63,490 nucleotides of DNA, from contig UCCS01000018.1 of the NCBI GenBank assembly GCA_900470965.1, positions 100,731 through 164,220 of the forward strand, in the 5' to 3' direction. Source of the stretch: Hyphomicrobiales bacterium (lineage in GTDB: Bacteria > Pseudomonadota > Alphaproteobacteria > Rhizobiales > Rhizobiaceae). Under the pieces are notes generated by a model. The model did not search any database, had not been told where the DNA came from, and was given only the letters and a program-made list of their open reading frames with translations. Each line of letters opens with the position of its first letter. Position 1 is the stretch's first letter. Position numbers and translations under genes: made by a program. This document shows positions 1 through 7,830 of this stretch, piece by piece.

Positions 1-240
1 GTCTCACCGCCGACGGTGACAACGGCAGCGTCGAGGCCGCCAGGAGCGAATTCACGAGCGGCCACCGCCGCGTCGTCCTTGCGCCCATTGACGATGGCGT
101 CGGCACCCAGCCGCAGCGATGCGCCACGCCGTCATCGCCCGAAGCCACCGCGAATACTCGAGCGCCCATTCGTTTTGCGGGTTGGATGGCCATGTGCCCG
201 ATACCGCCGCTGGCGCCGAAGATCATTATTGTATCGCCCT
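1..240 (-). pseudogene. Fragment of a zinc-type alcohol dehydrogenase/quinone oxidoreductase (MDR), frameshifted
   Basis: On the minus strand one frame begins with a Rossmann motif (IMIFGASGGIGHMAIQPAK) followed by GARVFAVASGDDGVA. After that the reading must shift frame to continue with LGADAIVNGRKDDAAVAA and DAAVVTVGG. Both pieces fit the NAD(P)-binding half of a medium-chain dehydrogenase, so this is one gene with at least one frameshift. It runs off the left edge, and its 5' side is cut at about position 240 where transposase-like sequence begins. I infer a dead gene remnant; a sequencing error could explain the frameshift but not the abrupt junction. Confidence 0.6.
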
Positions 241-380
241 ACCTTGCGAGCAGTTCGTCCCGTTTTGAGTGATGAGAAGAAGCTTTCCATCGCGGCATTG
301 TCCGAGACATTGCCGGATCGGCTCATCGAGCATGTGATGCCGTGATCGGCCATGAGGGCGGTGGAACTTCTAAAGAACCA
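240..380 (-). mobile_element. IS3-family transposase (OrfB) C-terminal remnant
   Basis: The minus strand encodes LMADHGITCSMSRSGN followed by DNAAMESFFSSLK and TARKV. This is the stretch around the last acidic residue (Glu of MESFFSSLK) of the DDE integrase domain of IS3-family OrfB proteins. The match begins abruptly at about 375 and stops abruptly at about 240, inside what should be the protein's C-terminus. No inverted repeats or OrfA are present. It is a non-functional scar marking an old rearrangement at the end of the operon that follows. Confidence 0.75.
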
Positions 381-388
381 GAGACGAT

Positions 389-412
389 CTCCGGCGGGAC
401 CATCCGCCGGAG
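389..412 (-). terminator. Stem-loop at the 3' end of the 13-gene operon
   Basis: A perfect 9-bp stem (CTCCGGCGG / CCGCCGGAG) encloses a 6-nt loop, 28 bp past the stop codon of the last operon gene. There is no long T-run on the minus strand, so intrinsic termination is likely but not certain. Confidence 0.5.
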
Positions 413-440
413 AGTGGACGGTCGGGGCAAGGCCGCCCTC

Positions 441-1226
441 TCACACGCTTGCGATCAGGCCGCCATCGACCCTGATGACAGAACCGGTCAGATAGGAGGA
501 TCGCATGCTTGCAATGAAAGCGACCACGTCAGCATATTCCTGAGGGTCTCCATAGCGGCCGACCGGGATCGAGGCGGTGCTTGCGGCCGAGACCTCCTCC
601 ACAGGCCTGCCTTCACGCTTGGCCTTTTGCTCATCGAGGAAAGTGATGCGCTGCGTAGCGATACGTCCCGGCAGGACGACATTGACGGTCACGCCATCGC
701 GGCCGACTTCACCCGCCAAAGTCTTGGACCAGCCAAGCAGGGACATGCGCAGGGCATTCGAGAGGCCAAGGTTGGGAATGGGCGCGACGACACCCGACGA
801 TGTCGAGGTGATGATACGGCCCCACTTCTTTTCACGCATCTTGGGAAGCACGGCGTCGCTGATGGCGATGACCGAGAGAACCATGCTATCGAAATACTTG
901 CGCCAGCTTTCGGCGTTCTGACCGGAAACGAGCGTCGGCGGCGGGCCGCCGGTGATATTGACGAGAACATCCACCTGACCGAACTGCTTATCTATTGCAG
1001 CGAGATTGGGCTCGATCACACCGAGATCGGCAAGATCCCATTGAAACGCCATCGCCGATCCGCCGGCCGCCGCGATTGTTGCGACGGTCTTGTCGGCCGC
1101 CTCCCTGTTGATATCGGCAACGGCGACGTTCGCGCCCTCCGCGGCTAGCGTCTTGGCGATTGCTCCGCCAAGCCCGCCACCGGCGCCCAATACGAGGGCA
1201 GTCTTGCCTTTCAATCCTAGATCCAT
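441..1226 (-). CDS. SDR-family oxidoreductase with a non-canonical active site
   Basis: This 261-residue protein has the classical SDR fold. The dinucleotide-binding glycine motif is LGAGGGLGGA (residues 13-22), and GRIITSTSS carries the usual serine near residue 144. The segment that should hold the catalytic YxxxK instead reads LSNALR (about 155-160), so both Tyr and Lys are missing. This fits the atypical FabG-like SDR group known to lack a perfect tetrad. The ATG at 1226 follows GGAAAGGAAACAGACC, a fair ribosome site. It is the last gene of the minus-strand catabolic operon, 45 bp after another SDR. Substrate unknown; it may bind NAD(P) without classical dehydrogenase chemistry. Confidence 0.85.
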   Translation of the reverse strand: MDLGLKGKTALVLGAGGGLGGAIAKTLAAEGANVAVADINREAADKTVATIAAAGGSAMAFQWDLADLGVIEPNLAAIDKQFGQVDVLVNITGGPPPTLVSGQNAESWRKYFDSMVLSVIAISDAVLPKMREKKWGRIITSTSSGVVAPIPNLGLSNALRMSLLGWSKTLAGEVGRDGVTVNVVLPGRIATQRITFLDEQKAKREGRPVEEVSAASTASIPVGRYGDPQEYADVVAFIASMRSSYLTGSVIRVDGGLIASV

Positions 1227-1271
1227 GGTCTGTTTCCTTTCCGTTATTGTCGAACTTGTGCGACGTCATGA

Positions 1272-2045
1272 TCAGCCCGCCATCCAGCCGCCGTCGACCA
1301 TCAGGTTGACGCCGGTCATGTAGCTCGCCATGTCGCTGGCGAGGAAAAGTGCAGCATTCGCGACATCGCGCGGCTCGCCGAGCCGCGGCCAGGGCGTGCG
1401 ACGGCGTGAATAGTCGAGAGCGTCAAGATCGTTGGCGACACCCGGCTTGCCGGTGATGATCTTGCCGGGGGCGATCGCATTGCAAACGATTCCTGCCGCT
1501 GCATGGTCGACAGCAATTTGCCGGGTCATCTGGACGATCGCACCCTTGCTGACCCCGTAGGGGAAATCGCCTGGGCAGGCGACCATGCCGTGCTGCGACG
1601 AAATGTTGATGATGCGTCCGCGCGTGTCGCCGACCGGCTCCTGCAGTAGGAATTGCTGCGCTGCCCGCTTGCAGCAATAAAAGAAGCCGGTGACATTGAC
1701 GGCGATCACCCGATCCCATTGTTGCGGCGACGTTTCCAGGAGATCGGTCGAAGTGTAGATCGCGGCATTGTTGACCATGATGTCGAGCCGCCCAAACCCT
1801 TTCACCGTCTGTGAGACCAGCGCATCGACGTCAGCCCATCTGGAAATGTCGGCCTTTATGAACATACCCTTTCCGCCTGCCGCCCGGATGCGGGAAAGGG
1901 TCGTTTCACCTCCCTCGATCGGATCCTCGGAGACGTCGCCAATCACGACGGTCGCGCCCTCTTGGGCGTAGCGAAGCGCGATCGCGCGACCGAGACCGGA
2001 ACTCGCTCCGGTGACAATGGCAATTTTCTTCTCGAGCATAGGCAT
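1272..2045 (-). CDS. SDR-family dehydrogenase
   Basis: A 257-residue classical SDR: cofactor motif TGASSGLGRA near the N-terminus, NNAA (about residues 89-92), then ISSQHGM with the catalytic serine and YGVSK as the YxxxK motif. The C-terminus ends in the family-typical VDGGWMAG. The reading frame is open upstream, but the ATG at 2045 is chosen because AAAGGA lies 6 bases upstream and the glycine motif then sits at the normal distance. It is clearly paralogous to the SDR at 23922-24692: both share RGRI(I/V)NISSQHGMV, PGDF and a common C-terminus. Likely oxidises or reduces a pathway hydroxyl/keto intermediate; the specific substrate is unknown. Confidence 0.9.
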   Translation of the reverse strand: MPMLEKKIAIVTGASSGLGRAIALRYAQEGATVVIGDVSEDPIEGGETTLSRIRAAGGKGMFIKADISRWADVDALVSQTVKGFGRLDIMVNNAAIYTSTDLLETSPQQWDRVIAVNVTGFFYCCKRAAQQFLLQEPVGDTRGRIINISSQHGMVACPGDFPYGVSKGAIVQMTRQIAVDHAAAGIVCNAIAPGKIITGKPGVANDLDALDYSRRRTPWPRLGEPRDVANAALFLASDMASYMTGVNLMVDGGWMAG

Positions 2046-2055
2046 GGGAGTTCCT

Positions 2056-3390
2056 TTAGTCGGCCCTGCGGACGACCTGGCCGCGATTGGGGATGATGAG
2101 CGTTCCGTCTTTGACGATGCGTTCGCCGCGGAGGAAGACATCGGTCAACCGGCCGGCCGCACGCCTGCCATGAAATGGTGTGTAAGCGGCGCGCGAAGAC
2201 TGTTCGGCATTGGTGATGACAGCTGATCTGCCCATATCGACAATCAGCATGTCGGCATCACGACCGACGGCGATCGACCCTTTCGAACGTCCAAGCCCGA
2301 AGCGGTGGGCGGGATTGTAGGCGCAGATCCGCACCAGGTCCGGAAGCCCTATGACCTTTTCCGCCACAAGGCCCAGCATCACCGAAAGCAATGTCTGAAG
2401 TCCGGGCATGCCGCCGGGAATATCGGCAAAGGATTCATAGGCCGCCGACTTCTCGGCCGGGCTGTGCGGTGCGTGATCGGTCGCCATGATCGTGATCAGG
2501 CCCTCCGAGACCGCATGGCGCAGGGCAGCGACATCGTCATGCGCGCGAAACGGCGGTGATCCCTTCAGCTTGGCACCGTCCGTCTCGTAGTCGTCGGATG
2601 TGAAGAACAGGTTCTGCGGCGTCGTTTCGATAGTGACGTCAGCCATGCCCTGAAGGCGGCGCCAGGTTTCGACGCCGAGCTTCGAATTGACTTGGCGAAC
2701 ATGCACTCGCGCACCGCTCTCGGCCGCGGCAAGAACCGCACGCGCGATACCGCCGGCTTCGGCGAGCGGCGGCCTGCTGGCAAGAAACGCCGAAATGCCG
2801 CCGCTGCGGTCGCGTGAACTGGTTCCCTCGAGGATCGACTGGTCGCCGGGGGAAACACCGATCACCGTGCCGGTGTCCTTCAACCGGCGCAGCATCTGCG
2901 TGACCGCGTCCAGACTGTCGAACCGATAGTCGGCAGGCACATCTGCCGTGAACAGTTCAAGCGAAACCGGCGACAAGGCAAGCAGGTCATCCAGGCTGTC
3001 GCAGCTCTTTGAAACCACCGCCTGAAAACCGACGTCGACATTCAGTCGTCCCGCTGCGCTCGCCATCTTGTCGGACAATTGCTGCGCCGAAGCCGTCCAG
3101 GGATCGTCCGTCGGCATGTCGAGGATCGTTGTCACGCCGCCGAGAGCGCCGGCATGCGTGCCACTCTCAAAGTCTTCCTTGTGCGTCAGTCCGGGTTCTC
3201 GCAGATGCGCATGCGCATCGACGAGCCCCGGCAATAGCTGCTTGCCGCCCGCATCGATGAAATTGCGTGCCATCGCGGTCTCGCCAGGCGCAAGCAGAGC
3301 CGCTATCCGTCCATCGAGAATGCCGACATCCGCACGGCCTTGACCGTTTGCATTGACGACCGTGCCGCCAAGGATCATCGTATCGAACAC
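2056..3390 (-). CDS. Dihydroorotase/allantoinase-type cyclic amidohydrolase
   Basis: A 444-residue member of the metal-dependent amidohydrolase superfamily. It has the strand-1 metal motif DAHAHLREPG, the GVTTILDMP segment, and ATDHAPHS carrying the catalytic aspartate. The C-terminal beta-sandwich contains VGRDADMLIVD and an AYTPFHGR motif. Family members hydrolyse cyclic amides (dihydroorotate, allantoin, hydantoins). The GTG at 3390 is preferred because GGAG lies 8 bases upstream and the protein then starts VFDTMILGGTVV, as relatives do. It lies 16 bp after the ThDP enzyme gene. Pyrimidine biosynthesis is unlikely given the catabolic context; an exocyclic ureide or hydantoin substrate is inferred. 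Confidence 0.85.
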   Translation of the reverse strand: MFDTMILGGTVVNANGQGRADVGILDGRIAALLAPGETAMARNFIDAGGKQLLPGLVDAHAHLREPGLTHKEDFESGTHAGALGGVTTILDMPTDDPWTASAQQLSDKMASAAGRLNVDVGFQAVVSKSCDSLDDLLALSPVSLELFTADVPADYRFDSLDAVTQMLRRLKDTGTVIGVSPGDQSILEGTSSRDRSGGISAFLASRPPLAEAGGIARAVLAAAESGARVHVRQVNSKLGVETWRRLQGMADVTIETTPQNLFFTSDDYETDGAKLKGSPPFRAHDDVAALRHAVSEGLITIMATDHAPHSPAEKSAAYESFADIPGGMPGLQTLLSVMLGLVAEKVIGLPDLVRICAYNPAHRFGLGRSKGSIAVGRDADMLIVDMGRSAVITNAEQSSRAAYTPFHGRRAAGRLTDVFLRGERIVKDGTLIIPNRGQVVRRAD

Positions 3391-3406
3391 GTCCGCCTCC
3401 GCTTTT

Positions 3407-5098
3407 CTACCACAGACCTGCGAGGCGCGGTTCTTCGTGCGTGACAACCTCGATCAGCGCGGCCTGGCCGGCTGTGACCCTGTCCAGGGCGCGCAACAAT
3501 GCGGGACGCAGGTTCTCCGGTTCGATCACACATTCGCTGTAGCCACCGAGGGCTTCAGCGATCGGAGCGTAGTTGCCCGTCACCCGGTTCGCGCCATATT
3601 TCGTGGTGGCAATCGGCATGCTTTTCGCGTAGCCGCCGAGCACGTTGTTGCGCAGCACGACCGTCAGGACTGGCAGATTGCACCGCACGGCGGTTTCGAA
3701 GTCGATGCCGACCATTCCGAAGGCGGACTCTCCCATCAGATTGACGACCGTCGCATCGGGACGAGCAAGCTTGGCCCCCATCGCAAAGCCGAGGCCGCTG
3801 CCGAGCTGGGTGGTCTTGCCCCAGCCGATGTAGCCGCCGGGCGTGCTTGCCATATAGAACGGGCAGAACTGGTCACGCGGATTACCGGCATCATGCGTCA
3901 CGATCGAGGTCTTCGGATCGATCGCCTGCATGATCTCCCAGACGACACGGTAGGGCGAGATCGGTGTGCTGTCCGATGTCAGCAGCGGCATCCACTTTTC
4001 CAAGAAGGCCGCACGAATGACGGCGATTTCTGCCGCCGGCTGCGGCCGGTCGCCAAGTGGCAGAAATTCCCGGCGGATAAGCGTAATCATCTGCCTGAGG
4101 ACGGAGGCGGCATCGCCGATCACGCCTTGCGAGATCGCATAGTCCTTGCCGAGATCGGCTTCGTCGAGCGTCACCTGCAGGATGGTTTTGTCGTCCGGGA
4201 CCGGCAGGATGTAATAGGAGCGCGTCAGGCTGCTGCCGAGGGTAAACACGACATCGGCCCTTTCGAGAAAATGGTCGACCGTCGCCGGTCGTGCCCTGCC
4301 GGCAGTTCCAAGCGCAAGTGGATGGTCTTCGGGAAAGGCGCTCTTGCCGTTCGGTGTCGTCATGACGGGAACGTTCAACAACTCGGCCAGCTCGACCAGG
4401 TCCTGCGTGGCCGATGCGGCGAGAACTCCCTGCCCTGCCAGGATCACCGGGCTCTTGGCCGCAATCAGGGCTTCAACCAGATTGGCCACCTCACCGTCAT
4501 CGGCCTGCGGCACGCTGCGGCGCGGGCGGCGATGATCGGCCGGACGGGCGTCGAGCGTTTCGGCCAACAAATCGACCGGCAGTTCCAGCAGAACGGGCGC
4601 CGGCGGCCCGTTTCTGACACGTGAAATTGCCGCATGCATCAGCTTCGGCAGATCGGCGACCTGCGTTGCCGCTTCGCACCATTTGGTGATGTGGCGGAAG
4701 TTGCGACGGGATTCGAAATTCGGGGCGACCGCTTCCGATCCGCGCGGATAACCGGTCGGCAGGAACAGCATCGGCACACGATCATTGAAGGCCTGAGCGA
4801 TACCGGCAAAGGCGCTTTCGGCTCCCGGACCGTACTGGACGGTGACGACGGCGAGCTCCCTGCCGGCCGTCGCCCGGGCGTAACCTTCGGCAATGTTGAC
4901 GGCGACCCGCTGCGTACGTGCGATCAGCGGCGGAATATCGAGCGCGGCAGACGCATCAAAAAGCTCGCTTGCCGGAAAGCCGATGATCTGCTTGACGCCT
5001 TCCTGCTTCAAGACACCGGCGACATATTCGGCGCCGCTTATCGTTTCCGCCTCTGCTTGAAGATGGTCACCCGGCATCGCATGCGCACCGTCAGCCAT
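3407..5098 (-). CDS. Thiamine-diphosphate enzyme (acetolactate synthase-like) with catalytic Glu replaced by Gln
   Basis: A 563-residue three-domain ThDP enzyme: N-terminal PYR domain (GFPASELFDA; AVVTVQYGPG), central domain (KSPVILAGQGV) and C-terminal PP domain (GKTTQLGSGLGFAMGAKLA). Two key sites differ from the family norm. The PYR glutamate that activates ThDP is Gln63 in the sequence RTQRVAVNIAEGYAR. The PP metal motif GDG-S reads GESA (about residue 454), followed by RNN. Family reactions are decarboxylation or C-C ligation of 2-oxo acids. The ATG at 5098 overlaps the preceding stop by 8 bases, indicating translational coupling. Probably acts on a 2-oxo acid released downstream of amide hydrolysis; the reaction is unknown. 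Confidence 0.85.
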   Translation of the reverse strand: MADGAHAMPGDHLQAEAETISGAEYVAGVLKQEGVKQIIGFPASELFDASAALDIPPLIARTQRVAVNIAEGYARATAGRELAVVTVQYGPGAESAFAGIAQAFNDRVPMLFLPTGYPRGSEAVAPNFESRRNFRHITKWCEAATQVADLPKLMHAAISRVRNGPPAPVLLELPVDLLAETLDARPADHRRPRRSVPQADDGEVANLVEALIAAKSPVILAGQGVLAASATQDLVELAELLNVPVMTTPNGKSAFPEDHPLALGTAGRARPATVDHFLERADVVFTLGSSLTRSYYILPVPDDKTILQVTLDEADLGKDYAISQGVIGDAASVLRQMITLIRREFLPLGDRPQPAAEIAVIRAAFLEKWMPLLTSDSTPISPYRVVWEIMQAIDPKTSIVTHDAGNPRDQFCPFYMASTPGGYIGWGKTTQLGSGLGFAMGAKLARPDATVVNLMGESAFGMVGIDFETAVRCNLPVLTVVLRNNVLGGYAKSMPIATTKYGANRVTGNYAPIAEALGGYSECVIEPENLRPALLRALDRVTAGQAALIEVVTHEEPRLAGLW

Positions 5099-5999
5099 GA
5101 TGATCCATCCAGTAACGAGCAATGTCTTCGCGTCGCATGAAGGCAGCGCCCGGGGTCTTCTTGACGTGTTCGATCACGTCCCGAAGACCCGACGCCCGAT
5201 TGGGCTGGCCCATCCAGCGCGCATGCACGCCGATCGTCAGCATGCGCCCGCCGATCTCGTCGGCTTCGCCAATCATGTAGTCGATGGCAGAACGGCAATC
5301 CTCGGCAAAATCGCGCGGATTGCTGTAGCCGGGCGCAATCAGATAACGGCTGTCGTTCAGTGTCTTCGAATAGGGAACGACGAGAAGGCGCGTGCCTTCG
5401 TGATCGAGAAAATAGGGAAGATCGTCGTTGCAGGGATCGGAATAATAGAGAAAGCCACCTTCCCTGACGATCAGATCGCGGGTGTTGACGCTTGGAAAGG
5501 ATCGGCAGTTCCAGCCCATCGGCCGCTTGCCGGTCAATTTTTGATAAAGGGCGATGGCTTCGTGAAGCTGTTGCTCCTCCTCATCGCGCGGCATGATGGA
5601 ATATTCACTCCAGCGCAGGCCGTGGCCGAGCAGGTCATGGCCGCGGGCATTCATCCAATCAATGACGGCAGGGTTTTTCTCGAGCGCAACGGCGCAGGCC
5701 GAGACGGTTACCGGAATATCGTAGCGGTCGAACAGGCGTGCTAGGCGCCAGACGCCGGCACGACTGCCATATTCAAAATGCGTTTCGGTGCCGAGGTCGC
5801 GCAGCGGCGGGCTGTTTGGGATATTGTATTCGCCCCAATTGTCGTTTCGCCCGTCCTCAAGCCAGGAATATTCGGCGCCCTCCTCGTAGTTCAGGACAAG
5901 GTTGATCGCGAGCTTGACCCCACCTGGCCAAGTCATGACAGGAGGCTTCGGGCCGTAACCGACAAAGTCGCGCGATTGATCTTTTGCCATGGCGCTCAT
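5091..5999 (-). CDS. PuuE-like polysaccharide-deacetylase-family hydrolase (putative allantoinase)
   Basis: A 302-residue NodB-homology protein of the PuuE type. It opens RDFVGYG, then LAINLVLNYEEGAE, FEYGSRAGVWR, GHDLLGHGLRW and GWNCRSFPSVNTRDL, the pattern of metal-independent allantoinase-like proteins. No signal peptide is seen, so it acts in the cytoplasm on a small molecule rather than on cell-wall glycan. Its start overlaps the upstream stop by one base (TGATG), with GAGGG upstream. A paralogue lies at 19706-20623. With the hydantoinase and dihydroorotase-like genes it makes a third C-N hydrolase in the same operon. Known PuuE enzymes open the hydantoin ring of allantoin; that activity here is inference. 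Confidence 0.8.
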   Translation of the reverse strand: MSAMAKDQSRDFVGYGPKPPVMTWPGGVKLAINLVLNYEEGAEYSWLEDGRNDNWGEYNIPNSPPLRDLGTETHFEYGSRAGVWRLARLFDRYDIPVTVSACAVALEKNPAVIDWMNARGHDLLGHGLRWSEYSIMPRDEEEQQLHEAIALYQKLTGKRPMGWNCRSFPSVNTRDLIVREGGFLYYSDPCNDDLPYFLDHEGTRLLVVPYSKTLNDSRYLIAPGYSNPRDFAEDCRSAIDYMIGEADEIGGRMLTIGVHARWMGQPNRASGLRDVIEHVKKTPGAAFMRREDIARYWMDHHG

Positions 6000-7036
6000 C
6001 ACTTTCCCTCGTTCTGATTTTCGTTGTCGATAATCCAGTCCATGTAATCGTGGAACGATTGCCTTGCGCCGCGCGGCTGCCAGCCGGTGTCGCGCGCGAT
6101 GCGGGCAATGTCGTAGGCTCCCCACATGCCGTCTTTGAGTGAGACGTCCTGAATGATGTTGGCAGTTTCCCCCGGGCTCAAATCGACCTGCAGGTCCGGA
6201 GCCCGCTCCTTCGCCCAGGCGATGATGTCGCCGATCGTCGAGGTCTCGCCGCTGCCGATATTGTAGTGCCGGTAACGCAGGCGTTCTGCGAGGATCAGCG
6301 CGATGATCGCATCGGCGACATCGGTCGAGGTGATGTAATCGCCGACAGGCTCCAGGCTGTTTGGCCGGATGGTCTCGCCAGCAAGCGCCATGTGGGCGAC
6401 CCGGTTCGGCACGTGCCGGAAATTGCGGCTGCCGGTGACCCGGTCCATCGGCCCATAAACCGACGCAAGCCGAACGGAGGCCGCCGACAGATCGAACAGA
6501 TCTGCGTAGCGGTTGACGACCATCTCGGCTGCAAATTTGGAGATCCCGTAAAGCGTCAGCGGCGCGACATAGCCATCTTCAGGAAGCGGCTCACCCGTCC
6601 AATCCGGCCCGTGGTGACGGTAGACGGAGCCCGAACTGACGAAGACGAGGCGTTGAATGCCGGGGCGTTCCCTCAACCATTCGAGAATGTGCACGGTGCC
6701 CATGAAATTGACATCGACGATCCTGGCAGGATCGTTAGCTTCGGGCTGGCGCTTTGCTTCTGCGGCACTGCCACGCGAGATTGGAGTGACAGTCGCGCCA
6801 TGGACCACGTAGCGGATATCGTGACTGTCGAGCGCTGCCTCCCACTGGCCGGGATCACAGATGTCAGCCGTGATAACAGTGAGCCGATCGCGGACCGGTG
6901 CAAAATAGCGCTCAGCCATGTCATCCAGGCCGGCGCGGTCAAGAATGACGACACGCGCCCTGGCATCACGATCGAGCCACTTCCGGGCAAGGACACTCAT
7001 GACAAAGCCGGTTCCACCGGTGACAAGTAGGGTCAT
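5999..7036 (-). CDS. NAD-dependent epimerase/dehydratase-family protein
   Basis: A 345-residue extended SDR. The N-terminal VTGGTGF motif binds NAD, SSGSVYRHH gives the serine region, and YGISK is the YxxxK motif. GDYITSTDVADAI matches the conserved extended-SDR segment near residue 230. An in-frame ATG at 7069 overlaps the previous stop, but the ATG at 7036 follows GGATGGATTTGAA and puts the glycine motif at the normal position, so it is preferred. Relatives act on nucleotide sugars but also on small acids. In this operon, with no glycosyltransferase, a small-molecule substrate is more likely. The other catabolic operon has an equivalent at 22930-23907. Confidence 0.8.
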   Translation of the reverse strand: MTLLVTGGTGFVMSVLARKWLDRDARARVVILDRAGLDDMAERYFAPVRDRLTVITADICDPGQWEAALDSHDIRYVVHGATVTPISRGSAAEAKRQPEANDPARIVDVNFMGTVHILEWLRERPGIQRLVFVSSGSVYRHHGPDWTGEPLPEDGYVAPLTLYGISKFAAEMVVNRYADLFDLSAASVRLASVYGPMDRVTGSRNFRHVPNRVAHMALAGETIRPNSLEPVGDYITSTDVADAIIALILAERLRYRHYNIGSGETSTIGDIIAWAKERAPDLQVDLSPGETANIIQDVSLKDGMWGAYDIARIARDTGWQPRGARQSFHDYMDWIIDNENQNEGK

Positions 7037-7068
7037 TTCAAATCCATCCAAAGATTTCGCGACATGCA

Positions 7069-7830
7069 TCAGCGCGTGGCATAGCCACCATCGGCCAGGA
7101 GGTCAGTTCCGGTGACGAACGAAGCGTCCGACGACAGCAGGAAGGCGGCAGCAGCGGCTATTTCATCGGGCTTTGCGATGCGGCCGAGCAGATGCGCAGG
7201 TCCGAGTCCGGCATTGGCCGCCTCAAGATCCGGCCAACGCTGCAGCAGCCTTGGCGTGGCAACAGCGCCCGGCGACAGGCTGTTGACGCGGATGCCATCG
7301 ACCGCATGATCGGCTGCCATGGCCTTGGCGAGATGCACGAGACCGGCCTTTGCTGCGCAGTAGGCGACAGCCCTGCCGGTCGCCACATGCGCAAACTGCG
7401 ATGCGATGAAGACGACCGATCCGCCGCCGCCTGCAATCATTGCCGCAAGCGCATGCTTGCTGGCCAGGAAGGCGCCCGTCAGGATGACGTCGATCTCGAG
7501 GCGCCATTGCTGTTCGTCAAGATCGACGACCGTGCCACCCATCGAGGGTGCTGCGGCGTTGTGCACGAGCCCGTCCAGGCGTCCGAACCGTCTCACACCA
7601 CTATCCACCGCGCGCCTGACCGACGCATTATCAGTCACGTCGCACTGGATGGCGAAAGCCTGAGGGCCAAGGGACTGGGCGAGCGCAGTGACGCTATCGA
7701 GCGATTGATCCGCACAGATCACCGAGGCGTTTTCATCGATGCAGCGGCGCGCAATCGCCGCGCCGATACCGCTCGCAGCACCGGTCAGAAAGATCACCTT
7801 GCCATCAAGGCGTGACATCGCCGCCGTCAT
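7069..7830 (-). CDS. SDR-family oxidoreductase
   Basis: A 253-residue classical SDR with TGAASGIGAA at the N-terminus, HNAAA in the middle, serine in VFIASQF, YCAAK as the catalytic YxxxK, and LADGGYATR at the C-terminus. Its first four bases overlap the hydantoinase stop (ATGA), a sign of translational coupling within the operon. All expected catalytic residues are present, unlike the SDR at 441-1226. Substrate not predictable; probably oxidises an alcohol intermediate of the same pathway. Confidence 0.9.
   Translation of the reverse strand: MTAAMSRLDGKVIFLTGAASGIGAAIARRCIDENASVICADQSLDSVTALAQSLGPQAFAIQCDVTDNASVRRAVDSGVRRFGRLDGLVHNAAAPSMGGTVVDLDEQQWRLEIDVILTGAFLASKHALAAMIAGGGGSVVFIASQFAHVATGRAVAYCAAKAGLVHLAKAMAADHAVDGIRVNSLSPGAVATPRLLQRWPDLEAANAGLGPAHLLGRIAKPDEIAAAAAFLLSSDASFVTGTDLLADGGYATR

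Noticed and set aside
342..1148. A 268-residue plus-strand frame
   Set aside because: It is antisense to the SDR gene and has no motifs; a by-product of high GC.
3353..4624. A 423-residue plus-strand frame
   Set aside because: Antisense to the ThDP enzyme and without recognisable domains.
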